DNA of 64,000 bases from Pyrinomonadaceae bacterium (GCA_019694395.1 JAIBCC010000012.1:1-64000); one strand, 5' to 3'. Positions 53,105 to 61,453 are shown, counted from the first letter of the stretch. The notes: a model not told the origin generated them from the letters alone. Numbers and translations: made by a program.

Positions 53105-54228
53105 AAAACAAGTTAATTTTAAGCCAAAAAATCGGAGCGAAATCAAGCCAAATGTGGAAATGCAGTAATTGCCGGGAAGAAATCGAAAATAAATATAAAC
53201 ATTGTTGGAATTGCGGAACCACAAGACCGTCAGATGTTGCGCCTGTGGTTCGTTATAAAAGAATCGAAGAACCGACAAAAACTGAGAAAAGTTCTGTTCC
53301 AATGGCTAAAGTTGAACCGGTCATTGAGAAAAAGGTAGAACCGATTATTGAGAAAAAAGCAGAACCGATTAAAGAAACAAAGGTTGAGAAAAAGCCTGAA
53401 ATTCCTCCTGTTCAGAAGAAAAATGAACCAAAACCGGAAGTTCCTGTCATTACTAAACCGATTTTTGAGGATAATTTCCTTTCATCAATAGGTGGTGCAG
53501 TTGATGAAAATCCGCCTTCGGTAATTTGGACAATTATTCCTGTATTGTTATGGTTGGTTATTACGGGTGCAGTTGGCTATTTTGCCTTTCTTTCAAATCA
53601 AAAAACTTCAAATTTTGATCAGCAAATTTTCGCTGACGGGCAAAATTTTAATGCACAAAGATCAAATTTTATGTTTCCAACCAAAGCCTTACCCGATCGA
53701 AAAAATCAATACAAGATCGAAGGCAATATTAAAGGAAAAGTTTTGCCTTTAAATAAAAATAATGGGGAAGTTGCGGAACTTTTTTATGGTTTGCCCGATG
53801 ATTTGCGTCCGACAAATTTAGAAGAGGTAAAAACGGTTTTTTGGCTTGAATGCAAACCCGAAGAAATTGGAAAGGGAAAAACGGGTGCAGTTCGTTCAAG
53901 GGAAAATTGCAATACTTTTTTAGTTGATCAGGACACCGCAAAATTTATCGGCGTGCAGAACTTCTTAGGAGTCTCGCCCGCTTTGACCAATGACCGTGAT
54001 AATGTGGAGGCGGTCGGAAAAGTCCTTCCTGAAAAATACATCGCCTATTTACGCGAAAAACAGGATGAAAGCGACCGCAGCCAAATGAAAGATGCTTCTG
54101 ATTCACCAAATCATCATTATTTCAATAAATCCGAATTTTTTTATACTTTAGTTTTGTTGGGTATTTTAGCCGCAATCGGCATCGGTTGGTTGGTCTTTAG
54201 AATTAAATCAATGTTTAGTTCAAATTAA
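53101..54228 (+). CDS. Zinc-ribbon membrane protein
   Basis: With the GTG start at 53101 (GTGA overlap with the preceding stop) the product is 375 residues; ATG at 53152 would start directly at the zinc ribbon. Cys21, 24, 35 and 38 form a two-CxxC ribbon ('WKCSNCREEIENKYKHCWNCG'). A Lys/Glu/Pro-rich linker with 'EPIIEKKAEP' repeats follows, then a membrane segment (about 142-162), an external domain and a last membrane helix (about 347-366). The function is unknown. Translational coupling ties it to the anti-sigma-like gene. Confidence 0.75.
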   Translation: MKNKLILSQKIGAKSSQMWKCSNCREEIENKYKHCWNCGTTRPSDVAPVVRYKRIEEPTKTEKSSVPMAKVEPVIEKKVEPIIEKKAEPIKETKVEKKPEIPPVQKKNEPKPEVPVITKPIFEDNFLSSIGGAVDENPPSVIWTIIPVLLWLVITGAVGYFAFLSNQKTSNFDQQIFADGQNFNAQRSNFMFPTKALPDRKNQYKIEGNIKGKVLPLNKNNGEVAELFYGLPDDLRPTNLEEVKTVFWLECKPEEIGKGKTGAVRSRENCNTFLVDQDTAKFIGVQNFLGVSPALTNDRDNVEAVGKVLPEKYIAYLREKQDESDRSQMKDASDSPNHHYFNKSEFFYTLVLLGILAAIGIGWLVFRIKSMFSSN

Positions 54229-54257
54229 TTAGTCTTTGCTTTTTCAGAAAAAATAGT

Positions 54258-54287
54258 CGCAGCTTTTTATGCTGCGGCTTTTTTTTT
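54258..54287 (+). terminator. Rho-independent terminator
   Basis: CGCAGC (54258-54263) and GCTGCG (54271-54276) form a stem with a 7-nt loop, followed by GGC and a run of nine T (54279-54287). It lies 30 bp after the zinc-ribbon gene and ends the CHAT-sigma cluster transcript. Confidence 0.88.
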
Positions 54288-54447
54288 GTGGCAGATAAGT
54301 TATTGAAAATAGGGGAATAATAAATTTATTGAAAAATAATTAAAATTTTTGCGACACACTTTTTTGTTTTTTCACAGTTACCAATGAAAGCCGAAGATGA
54401 GCGGTTTCGCTGATCGAGGGCTTAATAAAAAAAGGAGAAACAAAATT

Positions 54448-55251
54448 ATGAAAAACTTAAAATCTTTATTTATCGTTGGTCTTATTATCGCTACTTCCAT
54501 TATGTCAGTATTTGCTTCGGAAACCCGTAATATGGTTTTACAGGGAGGAGCCTCGGCAGACACCCAATCAACCGTATTGATTCACAACGCATTACCAATA
54601 ACCGTCCGCTTCAAAGTCCGCCGCGATGGTTCGGATAACAACTTTGCCCAAAGAAGAGTTCTGTTTCAACTTATTTCACCAAATGGTGAAGTAAAAACCT
54701 TAATTCGGTCAATTGGTGCACAAGAAGAAACTTTTGAATTGAATTTACCCGCAGCCGGAGGTGGAAATGCGGTTCGTTTGTGGAAGGCGTTAATGAGAAA
54801 TATTGAATCGTCAACCAGTCAAGAAGTAAGCCAACCCGTTCGCGGATCAGCCGAATTCTTTACCACGGGATCGCAAAATGTAACAATTTCCGCACCTGCC
54901 AGATTCGGCTTAGTTCAATCAGATTCGGCAACTAAAACGATTTCAATGCCTTTTACCGGAAATCTGACCATTCAGGCAAATTGGGATACAGACGAAATTT
55001 CCTTGGAAAATTATCAATTGAAATTTGAACTTTACAAGGGAAATACTAAACTTGCTTCGGACACAGGTTATTCACGCGATTCAATCATCGTTGGAGTCAG
55101 CGACAGCCAAAGAATGAAAATTTCGTATCTGGTTAAGGCATCAGATTTTCAAATATCCGGCGATTGGAAAGTAAAAGTTTATGGTTCAAGCCGTGGAAAA
55201 GTAAAAAATATTGAGCTGAAAATGAAAATCGGGGACGGACTTTTTGAATAA
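54448..55251 (+). CDS. Secreted protein, unknown
   Basis: The ATG at 54448 follows AAAGGAG with about 11 nt spacing and gives 267 residues. A signal peptide ('LFIVGLIIATSIMSVFASE') precedes a beta-rich mature protein with two similar halves ('TVRFKVRRDGSDNNF' and 'NLTIQANWDTDEISLENYQLKFELYKG' region). No catalytic motif is visible. An upstream frame extension to 54397 is rejected because it lacks a ribosome site and would bury the signal. It stands between two terminators as a single-gene unit. Confidence 0.75.
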   Translation: MKNLKSLFIVGLIIATSIMSVFASETRNMVLQGGASADTQSTVLIHNALPITVRFKVRRDGSDNNFAQRRVLFQLISPNGEVKTLIRSIGAQEETFELNLPAAGGGNAVRLWKALMRNIESSTSQEVSQPVRGSAEFFTTGSQNVTISAPARFGLVQSDSATKTISMPFTGNLTIQANWDTDEISLENYQLKFELYKGNTKLASDTGYSRDSIIVGVSDSQRMKISYLVKASDFQISGDWKVKVYGSSRGKVKNIELKMKIGDGLFE

Positions 55252-55274
55252 TCGAAAATCAAATTAAAAATAAA

Positions 55275-55297
55275 AAGCAGGGCATTGCGCTCTGCTT
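55275..55297 (+). terminator. Rho-independent terminator-like hairpin
   Basis: AAGCAG (55275-55280) pairs with CTGCTT (55292-55297), extended by G-U, G-C and C-G pairs, with a short loop and T-rich sequence after it. It lies 24 bp downstream of the secreted-protein gene and before the convergent arginase-like gene. Confidence 0.7.
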
Positions 55298-55368
55298 CTT
55301 TATCTTTCATTTGATTAAAAGAAACCAAATTGTTTCAATCGTTAGTAAGCCTAAATAAATTACACGGT

Positions 55369-56262
55369 TTAACGTGAACAGATCCGATGGATAGCGATTG
55401 CTACTAATTTGGCAGTTGTATTATCAATATCGAAATTCGGATTAACCTCGGTAAATTCAATGATCTTTGAGCTTACCAGATTTCTGGCAAACTCAACCAA
55501 ATTCAAAAATTCGCCGCTTCGCAACCCAATTGGGCTGGTAACTGTTGTCCCGGGCGCATCCGAGGCACGAACTGCCTGCAAATCAAAACTGAACATTGTA
55601 TTGATAGTTGAAGTATGATGAATGAATTGTTCACGCATCAAATCACGCAAACGCACATTGATATTTTCCTGAGAACGTAATTGTTCCAAACTCACTAAAT
55701 TTGCCCCAAAATTCTGTAATTGTTTGAAATGCGTAACTGAATTCAGATGATTTTGAAAACCTCCTTCATAAAAGTATTCACTTTTCAGTTTTTTCTCGTT
55801 CAATAGTTTGAGATGTGATTTGGAAAAATGTGAACTGATATTGACTCCTAACCATTCTTGTCCAAAGGCTTGAGACATTGCACTTCCGCTCAAATATGAC
55901 AGATCATTTCCACCACCTAAAATTATAAGCCGTTTTTGATCTTTTAAAACTTGTAAAATAATTTCTTGATGGACTTGATAAGTTTCTGCTAAATCTGTAT
56001 GAATAATGGTATTACCTAAATCAAAGAATTTGCGGTTGATACCAAAATGAGTAAATTTATAAAACTCTTCGCGGATTTTATCCGGTGCAAGGGCGGCTCC
56101 GGCTCGATTTCCATTTTGTTTGATAATTTCATCGCTCGGAAAACCTAAAATTACAATTTCCGCAGTTTCGTATTTGCCGTTAGCGACAAATTCGCCCAAA
56201 CTTCCTTCGGCGCGATTAATTAATTCAAAATTAGGTTTGGTTGTCTGTGAAAAAATGTCCAT
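55369..56262 (-). CDS. Arginase/formimidoylglutamase-fold protein with altered metal site
   Basis: The 297-residue protein follows the ureohydrolase fold: 'GNRAGAALAPDKIREEFY', 'LIILGGGNDLSYL', 'MFSFDLQAVRASDAPGTT' and 'EVNPNFDIDNTTAKLVA'. Arginases bind two Mn ions through GGGHD, DAHxD and SxDxD; here these read GGGND (Asn119), 'NISSHFS' (141-147) and SFDLQ (Asp227 kept, Gln229). Most ligands are therefore missing. Related variants with GGSQD occur in Bacteroidota. It may be a pseudoenzyme or use other residues. Neighbours give no pathway hint. Confidence 0.78.
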   Translation of the reverse strand: MDIFSQTTKPNFELINRAEGSLGEFVANGKYETAEIVILGFPSDEIIKQNGNRAGAALAPDKIREEFYKFTHFGINRKFFDLGNTIIHTDLAETYQVHQEIILQVLKDQKRLIILGGGNDLSYLSGSAMSQAFGQEWLGVNISSHFSKSHLKLLNEKKLKSEYFYEGGFQNHLNSVTHFKQLQNFGANLVSLEQLRSQENINVRLRDLMREQFIHHTSTINTMFSFDLQAVRASDAPGTTVTSPIGLRSGEFLNLVEFARNLVSSKIIEFTEVNPNFDIDNTTAKLVAIAIHRICSR

Positions 56263-56327
56263 AATTTTTCGACTAATTTATCAAACAATGCGTCTTAAAT
56301 CTATAAAAATTCGGAAGGCTTTTCGGT

Positions 56328-57365
56328 ATGTTTAATTACAAACTCAACATTTTACTGATTACATTGAGTTTGGGGTTTTTGTGTTTAAAAAATTTTGCAC
56401 AGGACACAAACGAAGTTATCAAGGTAAACACGTCTTTGGTTAATATCCCGGTCATTGTCAGTGACCGGGATGGGCGAAATATTGCAGGTTTGCAGCAAAA
56501 TAACTTTATAGTTTTTGAAGATGGGAAACCACAAAAGATAGAGTATTTTGCCAGCGAAGAATCTCCGATAAATGTTGCTCTCTTGTTAGATACAAGTAAA
56601 AGCACTAAAGAAGTTTTGAGCAAAATCAAAAAAGCTGCCAAAGAATTTATCAAGCAATTAAAGCCAACCGACCGGGCAATGATCGTTAGCTTTGATTATC
56701 AGGTGAATTTTTTGAGCGATCTAACTTCAGACCAAAAAGTTTTGGAAAAAGCCATCAAAAAAGCCGAGATCGGTGAGCAAGTCGGAACCGTAATGCAGGA
56801 TGCAATTTACGATGTGGTAAACCAAAGATTTGCTAAAATTAATGGGCGCAAAGCTATTGTTTTATTGACTGACGGAAAAGATCACGGAAGTTATGTTGCT
56901 AAACAAGATTTGCTTTACCAACTTCAGGAATCTGACACAATGATTTATTCGGTTTTTTATGAAACTGGAGAAATTCAACAATTTCGCCCCAACCGTTTTC
57001 CTGATATTTTGTTTCCGCCAATGAATCGTCGCGGCGGAATGGGCAGACAATTTCCGCCTCCTCAGCGATTTCCACGACCCAATCAAGAAAGAAGACAGCA
57101 AAGAGTTGACCAGGAAAATGAACAAGCCGTTGAATATTTACAAAAAATTGCCGATGCTACGGCAGGTAGAGTTTATCAAAAGAAAATAAAGGATTTAGAC
57201 GAAACTTTTGCCCAAATCGCTGATGAATTACGTAAACAATATTTGATCGGTTATTATCCTGAGGAAAATGGTGAGGCAAAGAATTTTCATCAAGTCAAAG
57301 TAAAAGTTGATAAAACCAATGTGGTGGTGAGGTCAAAAGGCTCTTATCGGGTCAAAGCCGAGTAG
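56328..57365 (+). CDS. Secreted VWFA-domain protein, acidobacterial type
   Basis: The 345-residue protein has a signal peptide ('ILLITLSLGFLCLKNFAQ'), an N-terminal strand region 'VNTSLVNIPVIVSDRDGRNIAGL' and a von Willebrand A domain with the metal-ion site D88-T-S90-K-S92 and 'VLLTDGKDHGS'. A Pro/Arg/Gln-rich insert (about 220-262) and 'LRKQYLIGYYPE' follow. This is the 'VWFA-related acidobacterial' type, abundant in the phylum and presumed to mediate extracytoplasmic protein contacts. The gene is a single unit. Confidence 0.9.
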   Translation: MFNYKLNILLITLSLGFLCLKNFAQDTNEVIKVNTSLVNIPVIVSDRDGRNIAGLQQNNFIVFEDGKPQKIEYFASEESPINVALLLDTSKSTKEVLSKIKKAAKEFIKQLKPTDRAMIVSFDYQVNFLSDLTSDQKVLEKAIKKAEIGEQVGTVMQDAIYDVVNQRFAKINGRKAIVLLTDGKDHGSYVAKQDLLYQLQESDTMIYSVFYETGEIQQFRPNRFPDILFPPMNRRGGMGRQFPPPQRFPRPNQERRQQRVDQENEQAVEYLQKIADATAGRVYQKKIKDLDETFAQIADELRKQYLIGYYPEENGEAKNFHQVKVKVDKTNVVVRSKGSYRVKAE

Positions 57366-57409
57366 TCCCTAATCTAAATTTCCTGATATTTTTCAAAACT
57401 TAAATGAAA

Positions 57410-57506
57410 GTTAGAGTTACGCCTTCAGGCGTGAATTACCTGGAGTTTATTAAACCTAACCAAATATTTATTCAAGTTGAATCACGCCTGAAGGCGTAAC
57501 TCTAAC
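57410..57506. repeat. Perfect 25-bp inverted repeat element
   Basis: The 25 bases at 57410-57434 are the exact reverse complement of 57482-57506, with a 47-bp spacer. Each arm contains the inner palindrome ACGCCTTCAGGCGT. It occupies the gap between the convergent VWFA gene and the minus-strand operon. REP/MITE-like mobile origin and use as a bidirectional terminator are both plausible. Confidence 0.93.
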
Positions 57507-57540
57507 ATTATCAAATTTGGATTACTGAGTAATTTATTGT

Positions 57541-58119
57541 TCAATTTTTTTGCAATTCGTTGGCAGGTGGATTTTTGATTCCGAAAACCCTTTTGGGTTG
57601 GGTAATTTCTTCAGTGACATCTTTTGCTCCATATTTCCAAACAAAAGTGTAAATTGCCCGTTCGTTGGATTTGTCCACATCAATTTTTTTATCCATATCT
57701 TCCTGAGCCTCTTCACGGGATTCGTATGAATAACTGTGCGGATAAATTTTAACATCGCTATCGTAATAATTAAGTTCAATTCCACGGGTTTTCAGTTGCT
57801 CAACGATGCCCTGATTAAAATATTCGATCAGTTTTGATTGCAACTGAACATCGTTGCCTTGGCTGATGGTTAAATCCACCAAATTGGTGTAATAAACCCG
57901 GTTTTCGTAGATTTTTCTCCCCCGTTCAGTCCAATTTGCACGGACTTCAAATCTCGCCCAATGCAGATTTTTACTTCCAACATTGGTATTGACCTCTTCT
58001 TTTGCTTTGCTGATGGCTTTATTTTTTAACTTATCGAAAAGTCCTTGAGCAGAAGCCGAACCAACGAATAATAATCCCATGATTAAAACTATAATTTTGA
58101 AAATACTTGCAGATTTCAT
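57541..58119 (-). CDS. Exported protein, last gene of minus-strand operon
   Basis: The 192-residue protein has a signal peptide ('IFKIIVLIMGLLFVGSASAQ') and a mature part with 'WARFEVRANWTERGRKIYENRVYYTN', 'LIEYFNQGIVEQLKTRGIEL' and 'WKYGAKDVTEEI' (read in parts). AAGGAGAAATT precedes the ATG. No family is recognised. It is the promoter-distal member of an eight-gene block ending before the 25-bp inverted repeat. Confidence 0.75.
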   Translation of the reverse strand: MKSASIFKIIVLIMGLLFVGSASAQGLFDKLKNKAISKAKEEVNTNVGSKNLHWARFEVRANWTERGRKIYENRVYYTNLVDLTISQGNDVQLQSKLIEYFNQGIVEQLKTRGIELNYYDSDVKIYPHSYSYESREEAQEDMDKKIDVDKSNERAIYTFVWKYGAKDVTEEITQPKRVFGIKNPPANELQKN

Positions 58120-58191
58120 AATTTCTCCTTTCGTATTTAAATTTGAATTTCGATAAAAGATTTCTATTTCAAATTGGTTTCTCCTCTAAAT

Positions 58192-58584
58192 TTATTCAAT
58201 GGTAACCGTCAGTGAATAACGACATCTTTTGGCACAACCGACAAAAATCGTGTAATCGCCGGATTGTTCCAAATCAATTTCAAACTCCCCAAAGCTTTCG
58301 TCTAAAACTGTTTTGCCGTTTTTGCCGGGGGTGGAAACTTGCACCACAGGCATTGCCGCGCCGGAATCCGGTTCAAAATTGACCGTCAATTTTTGTCCGG
58401 CTTTAACTCCAAGCAGGTAGCTTTCGCCGGAATTTGGTTTAGTAAAAACGCCTTTGACCGTGGCTGAATTTTTACCTTTGGCAAACAGTATCCGTTTCCC
58501 AGTTTGGGCTTGGGTAATATTTGCAGAAGCCAAAACTATAGTGATAAGTAAAATACTCGTAATTTGTTTGAATTTTTGAATCAT
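58192..58584 (-). CDS. Exported beta-sandwich protein (PPC-like)
   Basis: The 130-residue protein has a signal peptide ('ITSILLITIVLASANITQAQ') and a compact beta domain with 'YLLGVKAGQKLTVNFE' and 'EIDLEQSGDYTIFVGCAKRC', the layout of bacterial pre-peptidase C-terminal (PPC-like) domains. Two Cys near the end could form a disulfide. GAGGAG precedes the ATG. The gap to the upstream gene is 12 bp, so co-transcription is clear. Confidence 0.72.
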   Translation of the reverse strand: MIQKFKQITSILLITIVLASANITQAQTGKRILFAKGKNSATVKGVFTKPNSGESYLLGVKAGQKLTVNFEPDSGAAMPVVQVSTPGKNGKTVLDESFGEFEIDLEQSGDYTIFVGCAKRCRYSLTVTIE

Positions 58585-58596
58585 TATTTTACTCCT

Positions 58597-59148
58597 CTAA
58601 AATCGCAAAAAATCCTTTTGTTGTTTAATGGTGCCGTCAGGGTATGCCGTAAAAACCGGACCTTCGATAGCCAAAGTTTGACTGCCTCCGGCATATTGAA
58701 TTTGCGATCCGCCGGAAACAGGCACGCCAATCATTTTCGCCATACTTTTCAGCAAAGTTGCGCCTGCGCTGCCTTGGGCAACATAGCAGCCCATCAATTC
58801 AACTCGTCCGCCTCCGGCAAAATAAGGGCGAAGTTTGGCAAAATCGGAAGCAAAAACATTGACATTGGTATTTGAAATAAATATCGGTGCACCATTTTGA
58901 AAATCCGATCTTTTCATTCTCTTTCCCATTGAAACTCCCATCAGTCCGGGCAATCCGTGTCCGTGAAGCCTCAGAAGAGTAATTGTTCCGGGAGTTTTGG
59001 CGGTTCTGATGACCGAATAGATCATTTGCCGGACGGCATTACCCGGAACTCCATTGTGCATTATCACGCTTCTGCCTTTGGCTCGTAACTCTGCGACTTC
59101 CGTTTCCAAGAGGTTTTTGTCTCCAATATCTACAACATCTATTACCAT
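58597..59148 (-). CDS. Caspase-like (clan CD, DUF4347-like) candidate
   Basis: The 183-residue protein has no signal peptide. A hydrophobic strand ends in His-Gly ('TITLLRLHGHGLPG', His62/His64) and a second strand ends at Cys121 ('RVELMGCYVAQGSAGATLL'), followed by 'MIGVPVSGGSQIQY'. This His-Gly plus Cys arrangement and the 'GC.VA.G..G' context match DUF4347/clan CD cysteine peptidase folds. GGGAG precedes the ATG. It could process exported neighbours, but activity is unproven. It lies between two exported-protein genes with 12-15 bp gaps. Confidence 0.65.
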   Translation of the reverse strand: MVIDVVDIGDKNLLETEVAELRAKGRSVIMHNGVPGNAVRQMIYSVIRTAKTPGTITLLRLHGHGLPGLMGVSMGKRMKRSDFQNGAPIFISNTNVNVFASDFAKLRPYFAGGGRVELMGCYVAQGSAGATLLKSMAKMIGVPVSGGSQIQYAGGSQTLAIEGPVFTAYPDGTIKQQKDFLRF

Positions 59149-59163
59149 TTTGATTACTCCCTT

Positions 59164-60105
59164 TTATCTGAAGTTTCCGGCAGAAGGTTTCAACCCGAAA
59201 CCGCTGCGTGAAATTTTGCCAACTAGCTTGTCACCTTGAAAGCGGTATCCCGTAATGTGCCAGGTATCAATAATTCCCCTGCTGTTGCCATAAGTGAACC
59301 AAACAGTTGCGCCTTTCATTGCAACTGGCGTGCTCAAAACAGTCCCGCCGCTGCCGAAACATTCCCATTGTCCATCCATTCCGCCGAATTCGGATTTGAA
59401 AATGCGGGCTTTGTCCCCGGTCAAAACTTGGAGAAAAGGAGCGTCTTTAGCGGCGAGTGCAGCAAGCTGTTCGGCTTTTAATTGTTTGGTGGCGTTTGAA
59501 ACGTAAATTGCCATTTCCCTAAGTTCGGCGATAGTGAAATCATGTCCGGTAATATTGATTTTGTAATCTTCGGGGAAACCAAGTGTTTGGGCTTCGGCAA
59601 CGGCTTTGAGCAGCCCGTCGGAATAAATTTTTGCGCCATCCAGTGGATCACCGAAAGCATCTCTTTTGGTCTTTCCAGATGCAATTATCTCGACGTAGGT
59701 CTTTGAACCGACTCCGTTTTGGGTAAGTTGGTTCAAAACAACAACTTTTGAAGCATCACGATGAATTTCAAAAACTCTTTCTGAAAGCTCCCCAAGCCTC
59801 ATCTTTTCGCCCGCGATTTCGATTGATTCGGTTTCGGCTGTTCCACTTTCAATAAGTTGCTTGATTTTCTGTAACGCTTGTTCTGCCCGTGTTTTGGTTG
59901 CCGCCATACTTTTAATGTCGTAATCACCGATTCCGCCGGGTTGGTGCATTAATTCTTCAAAGGATTTTTCCTGAAAAACATAACCCGCATCCTCTTTTAA
60001 TCCATTGATAACCAAAAATTTGGGTTGCTGCGGCATCTGTCCCAAAACATTGAAAGTTATGGTCAAAATCATCAAAATAAATATGTTCCAAAATCTCGTT
60101 TTCAT
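59164..60105 (-). CDS. Exported protein, unknown
   Basis: The 313-residue protein has a signal peptide ('IFILMILTITFNVLGQ'). A helical Lys/Glu-rich region (about 40-225; 'SMAATKTRAEQALQKIKQLI', 'IYVSNATKQLKAEQLAALAA') precedes a beta-rich C-terminus ('VWFTYGNSRGIIDTWHITGY'). No known domain is recognised. It is 14 bp downstream of the SH3-like gene in the same operon and 15 bp before the clan CD candidate. Confidence 0.72.
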   Translation of the reverse strand: MKTRFWNIFILMILTITFNVLGQMPQQPKFLVINGLKEDAGYVFQEKSFEELMHQPGGIGDYDIKSMAATKTRAEQALQKIKQLIESGTAETESIEIAGEKMRLGELSERVFEIHRDASKVVVLNQLTQNGVGSKTYVEIIASGKTKRDAFGDPLDGAKIYSDGLLKAVAEAQTLGFPEDYKINITGHDFTIAELREMAIYVSNATKQLKAEQLAALAAKDAPFLQVLTGDKARIFKSEFGGMDGQWECFGSGGTVLSTPVAMKGATVWFTYGNSRGIIDTWHITGYRFQGDKLVGKISRSGFGLKPSAGNFR

Positions 60106-60119
60106 AATTTTTCTCCTTC

Positions 60120-60434
60120 TTATTCACAAAATAATTTTTCAGTTAAAACCCAACCTAACGGCTTGGAATTTTTTTGTTTGAGCCGGATGTAAGACCAAGT
60201 GCGGTCTTGGGAATCTTGTGTTTCTTTCAAAATTTCCACTTTCGTCTCATTTTTGAGTGTGGCGACAATCTTTTTACCGTTGGGAGTCGAGCGCACATTC
60301 AGCGGTGTCCCCGAAGAATCCAAAACTTTACACGGAATAATATTGAATTCCTGTGCTTGAACAGTTGCCGGATGAAAATTTGTAACTGCAACTAATAAAA
60401 CGATTAAACTTAGAATTAAATAGATTTTTCTCAT
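60120..60434 (-). CDS. Exported SH3-like protein
   Basis: The 104-residue protein has a signal peptide ('LILSLIVLLVAVTNFHPATVQAQ') and one bacterial SH3-type domain: 'GTPLNVRSTPNGKKIVATLKN', 'VEILKETQDSQDRTWSYIRL', 'PLGWVLTEKLFC' (read in parts). Such domains bind cell-wall peptides or act as peptide clamps. Two Cys (near residues 35 and 102) could pair. AAGGAGAAAAGG precedes the ATG. It is immediately downstream of the PqqD-like gene. Confidence 0.8.
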   Translation of the reverse strand: MRKIYLILSLIVLLVAVTNFHPATVQAQEFNIIPCKVLDSSGTPLNVRSTPNGKKIVATLKNETKVEILKETQDSQDRTWSYIRLKQKNSKPLGWVLTEKLFCE

Positions 60435-60455
60435 TGTCCTTTTCTCCTTAAAATT

Positions 60456-61016
60456 TCAACGACAAGTAATGGTGCATATTCCATTTGCGGAGTTGTAACT
60501 GGAAAGACTAAAGAAGCAACTGCAACAGGCGGCAAATGCGGGTGGTCTGGAGCAATCGTCAAAGGTTAGAACCGATGTAATGTATGAATCTCCGCTAATT
60601 ACACAAGCCGACGCATTCGGGACGCAAACCACACTTGCCGCATTCGCTGGTATTGGGGCAACTAACGATGAAATCACGGGCAAAGCAATCATAGTGGTTA
60701 AACCGACCCTTTTTACCAATTCCCGCCGACTGAGTTGACGGAAAGGATTTGCAGAATTAATGTTTTTCGTCATTAAACAATTCCTTTCCAACTCATCGAT
60801 CGCCAACCAAACAATGCCTTCATTTATCGGCTGTTGGTTTTTTCGGGCAAGTGCCGCCGCAATTTGCTTAATGTCTTTTTGCCCGTTGCATTGACTCCAA
60901 ACAAAAGCCGAAGTCTCATTTAGCAAAAACGCTTTATTTGTTCCAAGGTCGTAAATCAAAGTTTCGTCCTTTGTTTCCTGAACAACGATATTTTCTTGTC
61001 GTGCTTCTGGTTTCAT
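60456..61016 (-). CDS. PqqD-like domain fused to Tat-type signal and Cys-rich tail
   Basis: The 186-residue protein has three parts. Residues 8-85 resemble PqqD/RiPP-recognition domains ('LIYDLGTNKAFLLNETSAFVW', 'DIKQIAAALARK', 'AIDELERNCLM'). Residues 94-128 form a Tat-type signal with twin Arg97-Arg98 ('QLSRRELVKR') and a hydrophobic stretch ending 'ANAAS'. The 58-residue tail holds eight Cys (131, 138, 155, 164, 165, 167, 181, 185). PqqD domains usually bind precursor peptides for modifying enzymes, so leader-binding and precursor functions may be joined in one chain. No radical-SAM or other modifying enzyme is in the window. Confidence 0.75.
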   Translation of the reverse strand: MKPEARQENIVVQETKDETLIYDLGTNKAFLLNETSAFVWSQCNGQKDIKQIAAALARKNQQPINEGIVWLAIDELERNCLMTKNINSANPFRQLSRRELVKRVGLTTMIALPVISSLVAPIPANAASVVCVPNASACVISGDSYITSVLTFDDCSRPPAFAACCSCFFSLSSYNSANGICTITCR

Positions 61017-61023
61017 TTTTTAT

Positions 61024-61434
61024 TTAGACTCCGAAAATTGCGTTGTAATCGGTGTAGAGTTTGTTCAATTTTTTGCCAAAGGCTTCATCGGTCACGGTTT
61101 TTTCAGCATTTTTAATTTGGAGATTGGCTATGGATTCCATATTTTTGCTGATTGAATCGGTGAAACTTTTCATCACCGGTTCGCTCAATTCAAAACCGCG
61201 CAGCTCTTTTAATTTGTCGTAACGGCTTTTCAAATCTGATTTTTTTCCGTCCAGAACTTTTTGTGCTTCTTCGACTCCGGCGGCGGTTGGATTGGAATTG
61301 ATTTTGGTTGTAATTTCGTTGGTAATTTTGTCAACATCGGTCACAAAAGTTTTGACTTCTGCATCCTTGTTTGCTGAACATCCGGCAAATGCCAGAATGG
61401 TTAAAATTAGAATTCCTAAAATTGTGTTTTTCAT
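61024..61434 (-). CDS. Small helical lipoprotein
   Basis: The 136-residue protein has a lipoprotein signal with lipobox 'LAFAGC' and a helical mature part ('VTDVDKITNEITTKINSNP', 'VLDGKKSDLKSRYDKLKELRG'). It should be anchored to the inner or outer membrane. CAGGAG precedes the ATG. It lies 7 bp upstream of the PqqD-like gene in the same operon. Confidence 0.78.
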   Translation of the reverse strand: MKNTILGILILTILAFAGCSANKDAEVKTFVTDVDKITNEITTKINSNPTAAGVEEAQKVLDGKKSDLKSRYDKLKELRGFELSEPVMKSFTDSISKNMESIANLQIKNAEKTVTDEAFGKKLNKLYTDYNAIFGV

Positions 61435-61453
61435 TTTTTTATTCTCCTGAAAG

